Source: CADCUY01 sp964242735
Lineage (GTDB): Bacteria > Actinomycetota > Actinomycetes > Actinomycetales > Quadrisphaeraceae
Assembly: GCA_964242735.1 (NCBI GenBank)
Contig: CAXTAK010000016.1
Span: 1-64,000, forward strand
Direction: 5' to 3'
Length of the DNA: 64,000 nt
The notes under the pieces were generated by a model. It did no database searches and was not told the DNA's origin. It worked only from the letters and a program-made list of their open reading frames with translations. Position numbers and translations under genes: made by a program. The number at the start of each line of letters is the position of its first letter. Within the stretch, counting starts at the first letter, position 1. Below, in pieces: positions 34,266-42,492 of this stretch.

Positions 34266-35159
34266 GTGCCCGCAGCGACCACCCACGACGCCCACCGGCA
34301 CCTCGGGGTCCTGGCCGCGCACCCCTTCTACGGAGGCCCGCCGGTCAGCCCCGACACCCGGGCGCGCGCCACCGTCGCCCAGCTGATCGCCGACCTCGAC
34401 GCCGAGGGCACCGAGCGGGCGCTGGTGCTGCCCAACTACGGCGTCCCTGACCCCGCGGCGTCCTTCGCCCTCAACCACCTCGTGCTCGAGGCGGCGGGGA
34501 AGGACGACCGGCTCCTCGCGGGTCTGTGGGTCTCCCCGCGCGCGGAGGACGCTGCGGCGACCGCCGGTGCCCTGGCGCTGGCCGGCGAGGCCGGGGTGGT
34601 GGCGCTGAAGACCTCCTTCCTGCTCGGGGGCGCGGTCGACGACCCCGCGTCCGCTCCCCAGCTGGAGGCGATCTTCACCACCGCCCGCGACCGCGGCCTC
34701 GTGGTGCACGTGCACACCTCCCCCGGCGCCGCGTCCGACATCGACGCCGTCGGCCAGCTCGTCGAGCGGTGGGGCGACGACGTGAGGATCCACCTGGTGC
34801 ACCTCGGCGGCGGCATCAGCGGGCACGTCAAGCTCATCGGCGGCCGCTTCTTCGACTGGGTCGAGGCCGGCAAGCAGGTCTACACCGACACCAGCTGGGC
34901 CATCGGCTTCGCGCCGCGCTGGCTGGTCGCCGAGATCGAGCGCCGCGGCGGGCTCGCCGCCGACCGCGTGCTCTTCGCCAGCGACGAGCCATGGGGCGAC
35001 CACGCCGGCGAGCTGGCCCGGCTGCGCGCCGCCGCCGGCGACGGTGACCTCGCCGACCGCCTCCTCAGGGGCAACTTCGAGCAGCTCTACGGCTCGCACC
35101 GACCCGTCCCGTCCCGCCCCCCGCAGCACCCGACCCCCGACGACCAGGAGCAGCCATGA
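34266..35159 (+). CDS. Amidohydrolase-2 family metal hydrolase, first gene of the Nit1C operon
   Basis: A 297-residue TIM-barrel amidohydrolase. Metal and catalytic positions are visible as DAHRH (His10, His12), HVHTSPG, IHLVHLGGG and FASDEPWGD. Relatives hydrolyse or decarboxylate small carboxylates and amides. The gene begins at GTG 34266 and its TGA overlaps the next ATG (35156), so it is part of the Nit1C operon, although it is not one of the core genes I recall for this cluster. A role in preparing or releasing a small intermediate is a guess. Confidence 0.85.
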   Translation: MPAATTHDAHRHLGVLAAHPFYGGPPVSPDTRARATVAQLIADLDAEGTERALVLPNYGVPDPAASFALNHLVLEAAGKDDRLLAGLWVSPRAEDAAATAGALALAGEAGVVALKTSFLLGGAVDDPASAPQLEAIFTTARDRGLVVHVHTSPGAASDIDAVGQLVERWGDDVRIHLVHLGGGISGHVKLIGGRFFDWVEAGKQVYTDTSWAIGFAPRWLVAEIERRGGLAADRVLFASDEPWGDHAGELARLRAAAGDGDLADRLLRGNFEQLYGSHRPVPSRPPQHPTPDDQEQP

Positions 35160-35731
35160 CCACCACCGCCCCCGCCCCGACCACCACGCCGACTGCCACC
35201 CCGACGACCGCCGAGCTCGAGGAGCAGATCAGGGCCAACGCCGCGACCTCGCTCGCGGAGATCCCGCACCCCAGCTCGCCCAAGGGCACGAGCATCTACG
35301 GCTCGACGAAGATCTTCCCCGACTACCAGGCCGCACCCGGCGAGTCGTACCTGACCCTGGTGCACGGCATCGCCCACGAGTCGTCGGTGAGCTTCGTGGC
35401 GATCCTGCAGGCCACCCGCGCGCTGCGGAAGGGCTACGACTCCTGCCTGTACTTCTACGGGCCCGGGTCGCTCAACGCGCTCGCCACCCGCGGGTTCCCC
35501 ACCACCGGCGACTCCGCGTTCCCCGGCGAGCAGAACATCAACGGCTCCATCGAGACCTTCATCGCCGAGGGCGGCACCGTGTACTGCTGCCGCTTCGGCC
35601 TGTCCCTGCACGGCGCCCGCGAGGAGGACCTCATCGAGGGCGTCATCCCCTGCCACCCCCTCGACGTGCAGGACGCGCTGATCCACTACGCCCGCAAGGG
35701 CGCGATCATCAACTCCACGTACAACCTCTGA
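35156..35731 (+). CDS. MSMEG_0572/sll0783-family nitrogen-starvation protein
   Basis: A 191-residue protein. After a 20-residue Thr/Pro-rich start it matches the conserved sll0783 family: IYGSTKIFPDYQAAPGESYL, LVHGIAHESSVSFVAILQATRALRKGYDSCLYFYGPGS and the end RKGAIINSTYNL. The Synechocystis homologue is strongly induced by nitrogen starvation. The biochemical role is unknown; the fold may be DsrE-like. Several Cys residues (YDSCLYF, VYCCRFG, IPCHPL) could be functional. It overlaps the amidohydrolase gene by 4 bases and is followed by the radical SAM gene after 1 base. Confidence 0.92.
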   Translation: MTTTAPAPTTTPTATPTTAELEEQIRANAATSLAEIPHPSSPKGTSIYGSTKIFPDYQAAPGESYLTLVHGIAHESSVSFVAILQATRALRKGYDSCLYFYGPGSLNALATRGFPTTGDSAFPGEQNINGSIETFIAEGGTVYCCRFGLSLHGAREEDLIEGVIPCHPLDVQDALIHYARKGAIINSTYNL

Positions 35732-35732
35732 G

Positions 35733-36827
35733 ATGACCTGCGCCACCGGCACCACCACGGGGGGCACCCTGTCGACGCGGGTCGACGTCGCCGTCCGGGG
35801 CGTGCGCGTGCACGCCCCGGTGTCGCGGCGCGGCGGGGCGGGCCCCAGCGACGACGGACACGTGGTCATCGGCGGGCGCGCCGGCGCGATCCCCGTGCGC
35901 GAGGACAGCCCGTACCTGGTGCGCGACGGGCGGTTGACCCTCGACGGCGCCGACCTCGGCCTGACCGTGGAGCCCGTCGCCCGCCCCCGCTTCTACGACC
36001 TGCTGGCCCGTGACGGCACCCCGTACGAGAAGGTCGCCCGCCTGCACGGCGCCGACGTGCTCGCCACCACCGTGGTGCAGACGTGCGTGCGCTACGCCGC
36101 CGACCAGCGGTGCCGGTTCTGCGCGATCGAGGCGTCCCTGGAGGCGGGGGCGACGGTGGCGGTGAAGTCCCCCGAGCTGCTCGCGGAGGTCGCCGAGGCA
36201 GCGGTGCGCCTCGACGGGGTGCGCCAGGTCGTGATGACCACCGGCACCAGCAACGGTCGTGACCGCGGCGCCCGGCACCTGGCGCGGTGCGTGCGCGCGG
36301 TGAGGGCCGCCGTCCCGGGCCTGCCGGTGCAGGTGCAGTGCGAGCCGCCCGCGCCGGAGGTGCGCGTCGAGGTCCTCCGGGACCTGCACGACGCCGGGGC
36401 GCTGAGCATCGGGATCCACGTGGAGTCCCTCGACGACGCCGTGCGACGAGTGTGGATGCCGGGCAAGGCCACCGTGCCGCTGACCGAGTACTGGGCCTCC
36501 TGGCACGAGGCGGTGCGCGTCTTCGGGCGCAACCAGGTCTCCACGTACCTCATCGTGGGGCTGGGGGAGGACCCCGACGAGCTCGTCGAGGGCGCCCGGC
36601 AGCTCGCGGTGGCCGGGGTGTACCCCTTCGTCGTCCCGTTCCGGCCGCTGGCGGGCACCCTGGCGGTGGACGTCGACGGGGTGGGCGCCCCGGGTGCCGC
36701 GCTCGTCGAGGACGTCACCCGCCGGGTCGCGGCCCACCTGCGGGCGGCCGGGATGCGCGGGGTCGACCAGATGGCCGGCTGCGCGGCGTGCGGGGCGTGC
36801 TCGATCCTGCAGGACGCCGGCGCGTGA
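35733..36827 (+). CDS. MSMEG_0568-family radical SAM protein
   Basis: A 364-residue enzyme. The cluster-binding segment is C118-x8-C127-x2-C130 (QTCVRYAADQRCRFC), which differs from the textbook CX3CX2C spacing but is the form I associate with this family. TTGTSNGRDRGARH follows as the SAM-binding glycine-rich segment. The C-terminus carries Cys350, 353 and 356 (AGCAACGAC), which may bind an auxiliary cluster. It is a core gene of the Nit1C cluster; the reaction is unknown. ATG 35733 lies 1 base after the previous stop and its TGA overlaps the next GTG. Confidence 0.92.
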   Translation: MTCATGTTTGGTLSTRVDVAVRGVRVHAPVSRRGGAGPSDDGHVVIGGRAGAIPVREDSPYLVRDGRLTLDGADLGLTVEPVARPRFYDLLARDGTPYEKVARLHGADVLATTVVQTCVRYAADQRCRFCAIEASLEAGATVAVKSPELLAEVAEAAVRLDGVRQVVMTTGTSNGRDRGARHLARCVRAVRAAVPGLPVQVQCEPPAPEVRVEVLRDLHDAGALSIGIHVESLDDAVRRVWMPGKATVPLTEYWASWHEAVRVFGRNQVSTYLIVGLGEDPDELVEGARQLAVAGVYPFVVPFRPLAGTLAVDVDGVGAPGAALVEDVTRRVAAHLRAAGMRGVDQMAGCAACGACSILQDAGA

Positions 36828-38332
36828 GCCCTCGGGTGGACGTGCTCACCGGCGCCGCGCCGCACCGCGCCGCGGCGCCGTCGCTGCTGGTGCGGGAGGC
36901 GGACGCCGCGGGGGTGACCGCGCACCGGGCGCTGCGCCGCTCGGCGTTCGTCCACGACCAGGGCCTGTTCGCCGGCTCCGACACCGACGACCTCGACGAC
37001 GACCCCGCCACCGTCGTGCTCGTCGCCACCGGCGCCGACGGGGGTGTCCTCGGCGGGGTGCGCCTGGCCCCGGCGCCGCAGGGACCGACACCGCAGGGCC
37101 CGACCCCGCAGGGCCCGGCGCCCCGGGCCCGGCGGGACATCGGCTGGTGGTGCGGCAGCCGGCTGGTGGTGGCCCCGAGCGCACCGGGGCGCGCGCAGGT
37201 CGCCGCCGCGCTGGTGCGTGCGGCGTGCGCCCGCGCCGAGGCCGCCGGGGCGCTGCGCTTCGAGGCCACCGTGCAGGCGCGCCACGAGGCGCTGTTCACC
37301 CGCCTGGGGTGGCAGCGGGTGCGCCCGGTGGTCCTCGGCCCGGCCCAGGGCCTGACCCGGGTGGAGGACCACGTGCTGGTGCGGTGGCCGATCGGGCGCA
37401 TCCAGGCGCTGGCCACGGCCACCAAGGCGCCGCTGGGCCAGCTGCTCGCCCCGCTGCTCGGTGCCGGGGCCGGCGTGCCCTCGCGGCTCCGGCCGGGGGG
37501 CGCTGGCCTCGGTGGTCCGGGGTGGGTCGGCGACGACGGGGCCCCGGTGCCCGGCAGCGACCTGGTCGCCGCGTGCGACGCCATCCTGCCCAGCCTCGTC
37601 GAGCGCGACCCCGAGTGGGCCGGCTGGTGCTCGGTGCTGGTCAACCTCGGTGACCTCGGCGCGATGGGCGCGGAGCCGGTGGGCCTGCTCGACGCCCTCG
37701 GCGCCCGCGACGCCTCCTTCGCCACCCGGGTGCTGCGCGGCCTCGCCCGGGCGGCGGACGCCTGGGGCGTGCCCGTCCTCGGCGGGCACACCCAGCTGGG
37801 GGTGCCCGCCTCCCTGGCCGTCACCGCCCTGGGCCGCACTACGCACCCGGTGCCCGCCGGGGGAGGGCGCGCCGGGCACGCGCTCACCGTCACCGCCGAC
37901 CTCGGCGGGGCCTGGCGGGAGCGCTACCGCGGAGCGCAGTGGGACTCCACCACCGGGCGCACCCGGGAGGAGCTGCGCACGATGGGCTCCCTCGTGGCCC
38001 GCACCCGCCCCGCCGCCGCCAAGGACGTGTCCATGGCGGGCCTGGTGGGCACCGTCGGGATGCTCGCCGAGGCCAGCGGCTGCGCCGCGGTGCTCGACGT
38101 CGCGGCGGTCCCCACCCCGGCCGGCGCGAGCACCGGGGACTGGCTCACCTGCTTCCCCGGTCTCGCGATGGTCACCGCCGACGACCCCGGGCGCGGGGTG
38201 GCCGACGCCGGCCCCGCGACGTCCGCGCCCTGCGGGCACCTGGCGCCCGGTTCCGGCGTGCTCCTGCGCTGGCCCGACGGGGAGTGCACCCGCGCGCTGA
38301 CCGGCGCCGTCACCGGACTGGGGGCAGCATGA
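36824..38332 (+). CDS. GNAT acetyltransferase fused to AIR-synthase-like protein (MSMEG_0567 family)
   Basis: A 502-residue two-domain protein. Residues 15-190 are a GNAT-like acyltransferase corresponding to sll0786 (HRALRRSAFVHDQGLF, SRLVVAPSAPGRAQVAAALV). Residues 200-495 are an AIR-synthase-like ATP-binding domain corresponding to sll0787 (NLGDLGAMGAEPVGLLDALG, VLGGHTQLGVPASLAVTALG, KDVSMAGLVGTVGMLAE). In Synechocystis these are separate genes; the MSMEG_0567 name implies that the fused form is known in mycobacteria. A 3-copy PQGPT repeat sits inside the GNAT part. The GTG start at 36824 overlaps the radical SAM stop (GTGA), and the end overlaps nit1 (ATGA). Substrates unknown. Confidence 0.9.
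   Translation: MSPRVDVLTGAAPHRAAAPSLLVREADAAGVTAHRALRRSAFVHDQGLFAGSDTDDLDDDPATVVLVATGADGGVLGGVRLAPAPQGPTPQGPTPQGPAPRARRDIGWWCGSRLVVAPSAPGRAQVAAALVRAACARAEAAGALRFEATVQARHEALFTRLGWQRVRPVVLGPAQGLTRVEDHVLVRWPIGRIQALATATKAPLGQLLAPLLGAGAGVPSRLRPGGAGLGGPGWVGDDGAPVPGSDLVAACDAILPSLVERDPEWAGWCSVLVNLGDLGAMGAEPVGLLDALGARDASFATRVLRGLARAADAWGVPVLGGHTQLGVPASLAVTALGRTTHPVPAGGGRAGHALTVTADLGGAWRERYRGAQWDSTTGRTREELRTMGSLVARTRPAAAKDVSMAGLVGTVGMLAEASGCAAVLDVAAVPTPAGASTGDWLTCFPGLAMVTADDPGRGVADAGPATSAPCGHLAPGSGVLLRWPDGECTRALTGAVTGLGAA
37076..37120 (+). repeat. 15-base tandem repeat, three copies
   Basis: Three copies of a 15-base unit (consensus CCGCAGGGCCCGACC) encode Pro-Gln-Gly-Pro-Thr repeats within the GNAT domain of the MSMEG_0567-type protein, probably an extended surface loop. 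It mirrors the Pro-rich 15-base repeat in the triple-CheW gene. Confidence 0.75.
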
Positions 38333-39204
38333 GGATCACCGTCGTCGCCGAGGGCTTCGACCGCGACGTCGGCGCGGCGCTGGCCCGCGTCGAGGAGCTC
38401 GTCCAGCTCGCCCGCGCCGACGGCACGCGCCTGCTGGTGCTCCCCGAGGCGTGCCTGGGGGGCTACCTCAACGGTCTCGACGGCGACCCCCGCGCCCTGC
38501 CGTCCGGGCAGCCCCCGCTGCCCCCGGCGCTGGCGCTGGACGGACCCGAGCTGGCCCGGCTCGTCGCCGCGGCCGCGGCGGTGCCCGGGCTGGTCGTCGT
38601 GGTCGGGCTGTGCGAGCGGGGCGGCGACGGCGAGCGCTTCAACACCGGTGTGGCGCTGGACGGCACCGGCCTGCTGGGCGTCTACCGCAAGGTCCACCAG
38701 CCCCTGGCCGAGCACCGCTCGTACGGGGCGGGGGAGGTCTTCGAGGCCTTCGACACCCCGGTCGGGCGCCTCGGGCTGCTGATCTGCTACGACAAGGCCT
38801 TCCCCGAGGCGGCCCGATCCCTCGCCCTGGACGGCGCGGAGGTCATCGCGTGCATCTCCGCGTGGCCCACCTCGCGCACCGCCGCGGCCGCCGACATCGC
38901 CGACGACCGGTGGACGAAGCGCTTCGACCTCTTCGACCAGGCGCGAGGCCTGGAGAACCAGGTGGTGTGGGCCGCCTCGAACCAGGCCGGCACCTTCGGA
39001 GACCTGCGCTTCGCGGCGTCGGCGAAGGTCGTGGGCCCCGGTGGCGAGGTGCTCGCGACCACCGGGCCGAGGGCGGGCACGGCGAGCGCCGACGTGGACG
39101 TCGCGGCGGCCCTGGCCGGGGCCCGGCGCTCCATGGACCACCTGCGCGACCGGCGTCCCGAGCTGTACCGCACCGCCTGGGCGGAGGCGCCCACCGGTGC
39201 CTGA
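38329..39204 (+). CDS. nit1: Nitrilase Nit1 (sll0784 family)
   Basis: A 291-residue nitrilase with the complete triad Glu40 (VLPEACLGGYL), Lys121 (VYRKVHQP) and Cys153 (LICYDKAFPE). Further family marks are FNTGVALDGTGLLG, SAWPTSRTAAAADIADDRWTKRFDLFDQARG and NQVVWAASNQAG. It should convert a nitrile to a carboxylic acid and ammonia. Nit1C clusters have been linked to growth on cyanide nitrogen in Pseudomonas fluorescens, but the natural substrate is not settled. ATG 38329 overlaps the previous stop; the next gene begins 1 base after its stop. Confidence 0.93.
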   Translation: MRITVVAEGFDRDVGAALARVEELVQLARADGTRLLVLPEACLGGYLNGLDGDPRALPSGQPPLPPALALDGPELARLVAAAAAVPGLVVVVGLCERGGDGERFNTGVALDGTGLLGVYRKVHQPLAEHRSYGAGEVFEAFDTPVGRLGLLICYDKAFPEAARSLALDGAEVIACISAWPTSRTAAAADIADDRWTKRFDLFDQARGLENQVVWAASNQAGTFGDLRFAASAKVVGPGGEVLATTGPRAGTASADVDVAAALAGARRSMDHLRDRRPELYRTAWAEAPTGA

Positions 39205-39205
39205 G

Positions 39206-39505
39206 ATGAGCTTCTCGGTCCGCTGGCCCGACGGCCTGGAGCAGTCGTACTACTCGCCGTCCCTGGTGGTGCACGAGCACCTCGAGGTCGCCGGGAGCTA
39301 CCCCGTGCCCGACTTCCTCACCGCCGCGACCACCGCGCTGGGGATCGCCAGCGAGCGGGTCGCGGCCCGCTACGGCGCCCCGTGCGCCCGAGCCGCGGCC
39401 AGCGCCGACGCCATCGAGGCAGCGGCGCGCCGCCAGCCCGCGGGGGCCGTCACCGTCCTGGCGATGCACCCGCCGCCCGCCGCCGACCAGGAGGCCGCCC
39501 GATGA
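39206..39505 (+). CDS. MSMEG_0570-family nitrogen-starvation protein
   Basis: A 99-residue small protein matching the sll0788/MSMEG_0570 family: FSVRWPDGLEQSYYSPSLVVHEHL, VPDFLTAATTALGIASERVAARYG. It is a core member of the Nit1C cluster with unknown function; it may be a partner of one of the enzymes. ATG 39206 follows the nit1 stop by 1 base and its TGA overlaps the ATG of the flavoprotein gene. Confidence 0.9.
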   Translation: MSFSVRWPDGLEQSYYSPSLVVHEHLEVAGSYPVPDFLTAATTALGIASERVAARYGAPCARAAASADAIEAAARRQPAGAVTVLAMHPPPAADQEAAR

Positions 39506-40821
39506 GCGCGCCGCACCCCACCGCCGAGCCCACCGAGAGCGCCGCCCCCGCCGAGCACGTGCCCGTCGTCATCGTCGGGGCCGGGCAGGCCGGGCTCTCC
39601 CTCAGCTGGCACCTCACGCAGCGGGGGGCGGCCCACGTGCTGCTCGAGCGCGGCACCGTCGCCCACGAGTGGCGCGACGGGCGGTGGGACGCGTTCACCC
39701 TCGTCACCCCCAACCGCCAGTGCCAGCTCCCCGGGTGGCCCTACACCGGGCCCGACCCCGACGGGTTCATGCCCCGCGACGCCGTGCACGCCTTCGTCCG
39801 CGACTACGCGGCCTCCTTCGGCGCGCCCGTGCGCGAGGGCGTGGAGGTCACCGGCCTGGAGGCCCGTGCGGACGGCGGCTACGCCCTGGCCACCGCGAGC
39901 GGGCCCCTCACCGCCGACGAGGTCGTCATCGCCACCGGCGGGTACCACACCCCGGTCGTGCCCAGCTGGGCCGACCAGCTGCCCGCCGGGGTCTCCCAGA
40001 TGCACTCCTCGCAGTACCGCGGCCCCCTCCAGCCCCCGCCCGGCGCGGTGCTGGTGGTGGGCACCGGGCAGTCCGGCGCGCAGATCGCCGAGGACCTCCA
40101 CCTCGCCGGCCGCCAGGTGCACCTCGCGGTGGGCACCGCCCCGCGGGTCGCCCGCACCTACCGGGGCCGGGACTGCATGACGTGGCTGAGCGACATGGGC
40201 GTGTACGACGTCGAGGCCACCACGAGGGCCGGTGGCGCCGCGGCCCGGGAGAAGACCAACCACTACGTCACCGGCCGGGCCGGGGGGCATGACATCGACC
40301 TGCGCGCCTTCGCCGCCGAGGGGATGCGCCTGTGCGGGCGGATCACGGGGTGGCGGGACGGGCCCGGCGGGGTGCTGGGCGTCGCTCCCACCCTGGGGGC
40401 GAGCCTGGACGCCGCGGACGCCGTCGCGGAGAGCATCAAGGACGACATCGACGCCTTCATCACCCGCGAGGGGCTCGACGCGCCCACGGAGGCCCGCTAC
40501 GTGCCGGTGTGGCGCCCGGAGCTCGAGCCCTCCGCGATCGACCTGGCGGACGCGGGCATCACCAGCGTGATCTGGGCGGTCGGGTACCGCGCCGACCACC
40601 GCTGGGTCGACGTCGGGGTCTTCGACGGGCGCGGGCGCCCCCGCCAGACCCGCGGGGTCACCACGGCGCCCGGCCTGTCCTTCCTCGGACTGCCGTGGAT
40701 GCACACCTGGGGCTCCGGGCGCTTCGCCGGCGTCGCCCGCGACGCGCTGCACCTGGCCGACGTGATCACCGCTCGCCTGCCCGGCGCCGCGGCGGCGCGC
40801 CGCGAACCGGCGCTCCTCTGA
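39502..40821 (+). CDS. MSMEG_0569-family flavin-dependent oxidoreductase
   Basis: A 439-residue flavoprotein of the monooxygenase/thioredoxin-reductase-like fold. Two dinucleotide sites are visible: VVIVGAGQAGLSLSWHL for FAD near residue 21 and VLVVGTGQSGAQIAEDL for NAD(P)H near 185. VIWAVGYRADHRWV and LPWMHTWGSGRFAGVARDA follow near the C-terminus. It is a core gene of the Nit1C cluster and probably oxidises the cluster's substrate or intermediate, which is unknown. ATG 39502 overlaps the preceding stop. The glycosyltransferase appears to start within its stop. Confidence 0.92.
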   Translation: MSAPHPTAEPTESAAPAEHVPVVIVGAGQAGLSLSWHLTQRGAAHVLLERGTVAHEWRDGRWDAFTLVTPNRQCQLPGWPYTGPDPDGFMPRDAVHAFVRDYAASFGAPVREGVEVTGLEARADGGYALATASGPLTADEVVIATGGYHTPVVPSWADQLPAGVSQMHSSQYRGPLQPPPGAVLVVGTGQSGAQIAEDLHLAGRQVHLAVGTAPRVARTYRGRDCMTWLSDMGVYDVEATTRAGGAAAREKTNHYVTGRAGGHDIDLRAFAAEGMRLCGRITGWRDGPGGVLGVAPTLGASLDAADAVAESIKDDIDAFITREGLDAPTEARYVPVWRPELEPSAIDLADAGITSVIWAVGYRADHRWVDVGVFDGRGRPRQTRGVTTAPGLSFLGLPWMHTWGSGRFAGVARDALHLADVITARLPGAAAARREPALL

Positions 40822-41984
40822 GCCGCTCGGCGGGCGCCCCGCGCGTCGCGCTGCTCACCTACTCCACGAAGCCCCGCGGAGGGGTGGTGCACACCCTCGC
40901 GCTCGCCGAGGCCCTGGCCCGCGCCGGGGCCGGCGTCACGGTGTGGGGCCTCGGTCGCGGCGGCGACACCGGCTTCTTCCGCCCTGTCGACCCGGCCGTG
41001 ACCGTGCGGGTGGTGCCCTTCCCCGCCCGCGAGGGCGAGGACGTCGGCCCGCGGGTCCTGCGCTCCATCGACGTCCTCGCGGCCGCGGTGCGTGACGCTG
41101 CTGGCGCTGGTGGCACGGGCGGGGGCTCGACCGGTGGGGTCCTGCACGCCCAGGACTGCCTCACCGCCAGCGCCGTCGCCCAGGCCCTCGGCCCGGGCCG
41201 GTGCGTGCGCACCGTGCACCACCTCGACGTCTTCACCACCCCCGAGCTCGCCGCCTGCCACGAGCGGGCCATCACCGACCCGGCGGCGCTGGTGTGCGTC
41301 TCACGGGCCGTGGCCGACGAGGTGGCCGCCGGGTGGGGGCGCAGCGCGACGGTGATCCCCAATGGTGTGGACGCCGCCCGCTTCGCCGCCGCCGCGTCGG
41401 ACGACCCGACGGCGGCCGGTGCCCGCGCGGCGTGGCGGGCTCGCCTGGGCCGGTACGTGCTCGCCGTCGGGGGCATCGAGCCGCGCAAGGGCTCCACCGA
41501 CCTGCTGCGCGCCATGGCCGTCCTCGCCCGCACCCACCCCGACGTCGCGCTCGTCATCGCCGGCGGGGAGACCCTGTTCGACCACCGCGGGTACCGCGCC
41601 GGGCACGACGTGCTCGCGGCCGAGCTCGGGGTGTCTCCGGTGGTGCTCGGTGCGGTGGCCCACGAGGAGCTGCCCGCCCTGGTCGCCGCGGCCTCCGCGA
41701 TGGCCTTCCTGTCCACGAGGGAGGGCTTCGGGCTCGCGGCGATGGAGGCGCTCGCCGCCTCGGTGCCCCTGGTCGCCCGCGACCTGCCCGTGCTGCGGGA
41801 GGTCCTCGGCGGGGCGGCGCTGCTCGTCGACACGCCCGAGGTTGCCGCGCGGGCGCTGGGGCGGGTGCTGGACGAGGCACCGGCGTCGAGGGTCCGCCGC
41901 GCGGCCACCGGCGCCGCCCGGGCGGCGCGGTGCACGTGGGACGACGCGGCCGACCAGCACCTCCGGTGGTACGGGAGTCTGTGA
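40818..41984 (+). CDS. MSMEG_0565-family glycosyltransferase (apparent CTG start)
   Basis: About 388 residues of a GT4-type glycosyltransferase: VALLTYSTKPRGGVVHTLALAEAL at the N-terminus, VLHAQDCLTASAV, VIPNGVDAARF, LAVGGIEPRKGSTDLL and the sugar-nucleotide site REGFGLAAMEAL. The conserved N-terminus has no ATG, GTG or TTG in frame before it. The only plausible start is CTG at 40818, which overlaps the previous TGA as CTGA, exactly parallel to the ATGA and GTGA overlaps elsewhere in the operon. A glycosyltransferase implies that the cluster product, or part of it, is glycosylated. Donor and acceptor unknown. Confidence 0.86.
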   Translation: MSRSAGAPRVALLTYSTKPRGGVVHTLALAEALARAGAGVTVWGLGRGGDTGFFRPVDPAVTVRVVPFPAREGEDVGPRVLRSIDVLAAAVRDAAGAGGTGGGSTGGVLHAQDCLTASAVAQALGPGRCVRTVHHLDVFTTPELAACHERAITDPAALVCVSRAVADEVAAGWGRSATVIPNGVDAARFAAAASDDPTAAGARAAWRARLGRYVLAVGGIEPRKGSTDLLRAMAVLARTHPDVALVIAGGETLFDHRGYRAGHDVLAAELGVSPVVLGAVAHEELPALVAAASAMAFLSTREGFGLAAMEALAASVPLVARDLPVLREVLGGAALLVDTPEVAARALGRVLDEAPASRVRRAATGAARAARCTWDDAADQHLRWYGSL

Positions 41985-41994
41985 TGCTGAGGGG

Positions 41995-42444
41995 ATGAGG
42001 CGGGTGCTGGGCAGGTGGGCGGGAGTGCGCCCGCTCGTGCGCCGTCTCGTCGCCGTCCAGGTGATCGCCCTGACGTGGGGCGCCCTGGTGCACGCCGCGA
42101 TGCTGGTCGCCGCCGCCGCCGGCCCTGCCGCGGTGCTCGACCCCTCGGTGCCCGTGGGGGTGGCGGCGTACTGGGTGGGGCTCACCCTGCTCGACCCGCT
42201 GGCGGCAGGGCTGCTCGCGCTGCGCCGCCGGGTGGGCCTGGGGGCCAGCGCCGTGGTGCTGGTCAGCGACTCCGCGGTCAACGGCTACGTCATCCACGGC
42301 CTCGGCGTCGGGGTGCCGTGGGCGTGGGCGGGGCACCTGGTGGTCACCGCGCTGGCCCTGGGGGTGCTGCTCACCTGGCCGGTGGTCAGCCCGTGGCTGC
42401 TGCGCTGGTCCAGTCCGTCCGCGCTGGTGGTCGCCACCCGGTAG
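41995..42444 (+). CDS. Small four-helix membrane protein at the end of the Nit1C operon
   Basis: A 149-residue protein with four predicted membrane segments (VAVQVIALTWGALVHAAMLVAAAA, VGVAAYWVGLTLLDPLAAGLLAL, a short one near LGASAVVLVSDSAV, and WAGHLVVTALALGVLLTWPVV). ATG 41995 comes 10 bases after the glycosyltransferase stop with GAGGGG next to it. I do not recognise the family. The position suggests a role with the cluster, perhaps in export or membrane tethering, but this is inference only. Confidence 0.75.
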   Translation: MRRVLGRWAGVRPLVRRLVAVQVIALTWGALVHAAMLVAAAAGPAAVLDPSVPVGVAAYWVGLTLLDPLAAGLLALRRRVGLGASAVVLVSDSAVNGYVIHGLGVGVPWAWAGHLVVTALALGVLLTWPVVSPWLLRWSSPSALVVATR

Positions 42445-42480
42445 CCGCCCCGGTGGCCGCTGCAGGGCCGCCGCAGGGCC

Positions 42481-42486
42481 TACGGT
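42481..42486 (+). promoter_or_regulatory. Leaderless -10 element of the ProC-like gene
   Basis: TACGGT sits exactly 6 bases before GTG 42493 with no ribosome site between, so the ProC-like gene is probably transcribed separately from the Nit1C operon as a leaderless mRNA. Confidence 0.55.
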
Positions 42487-42492
42487 GCCCGG

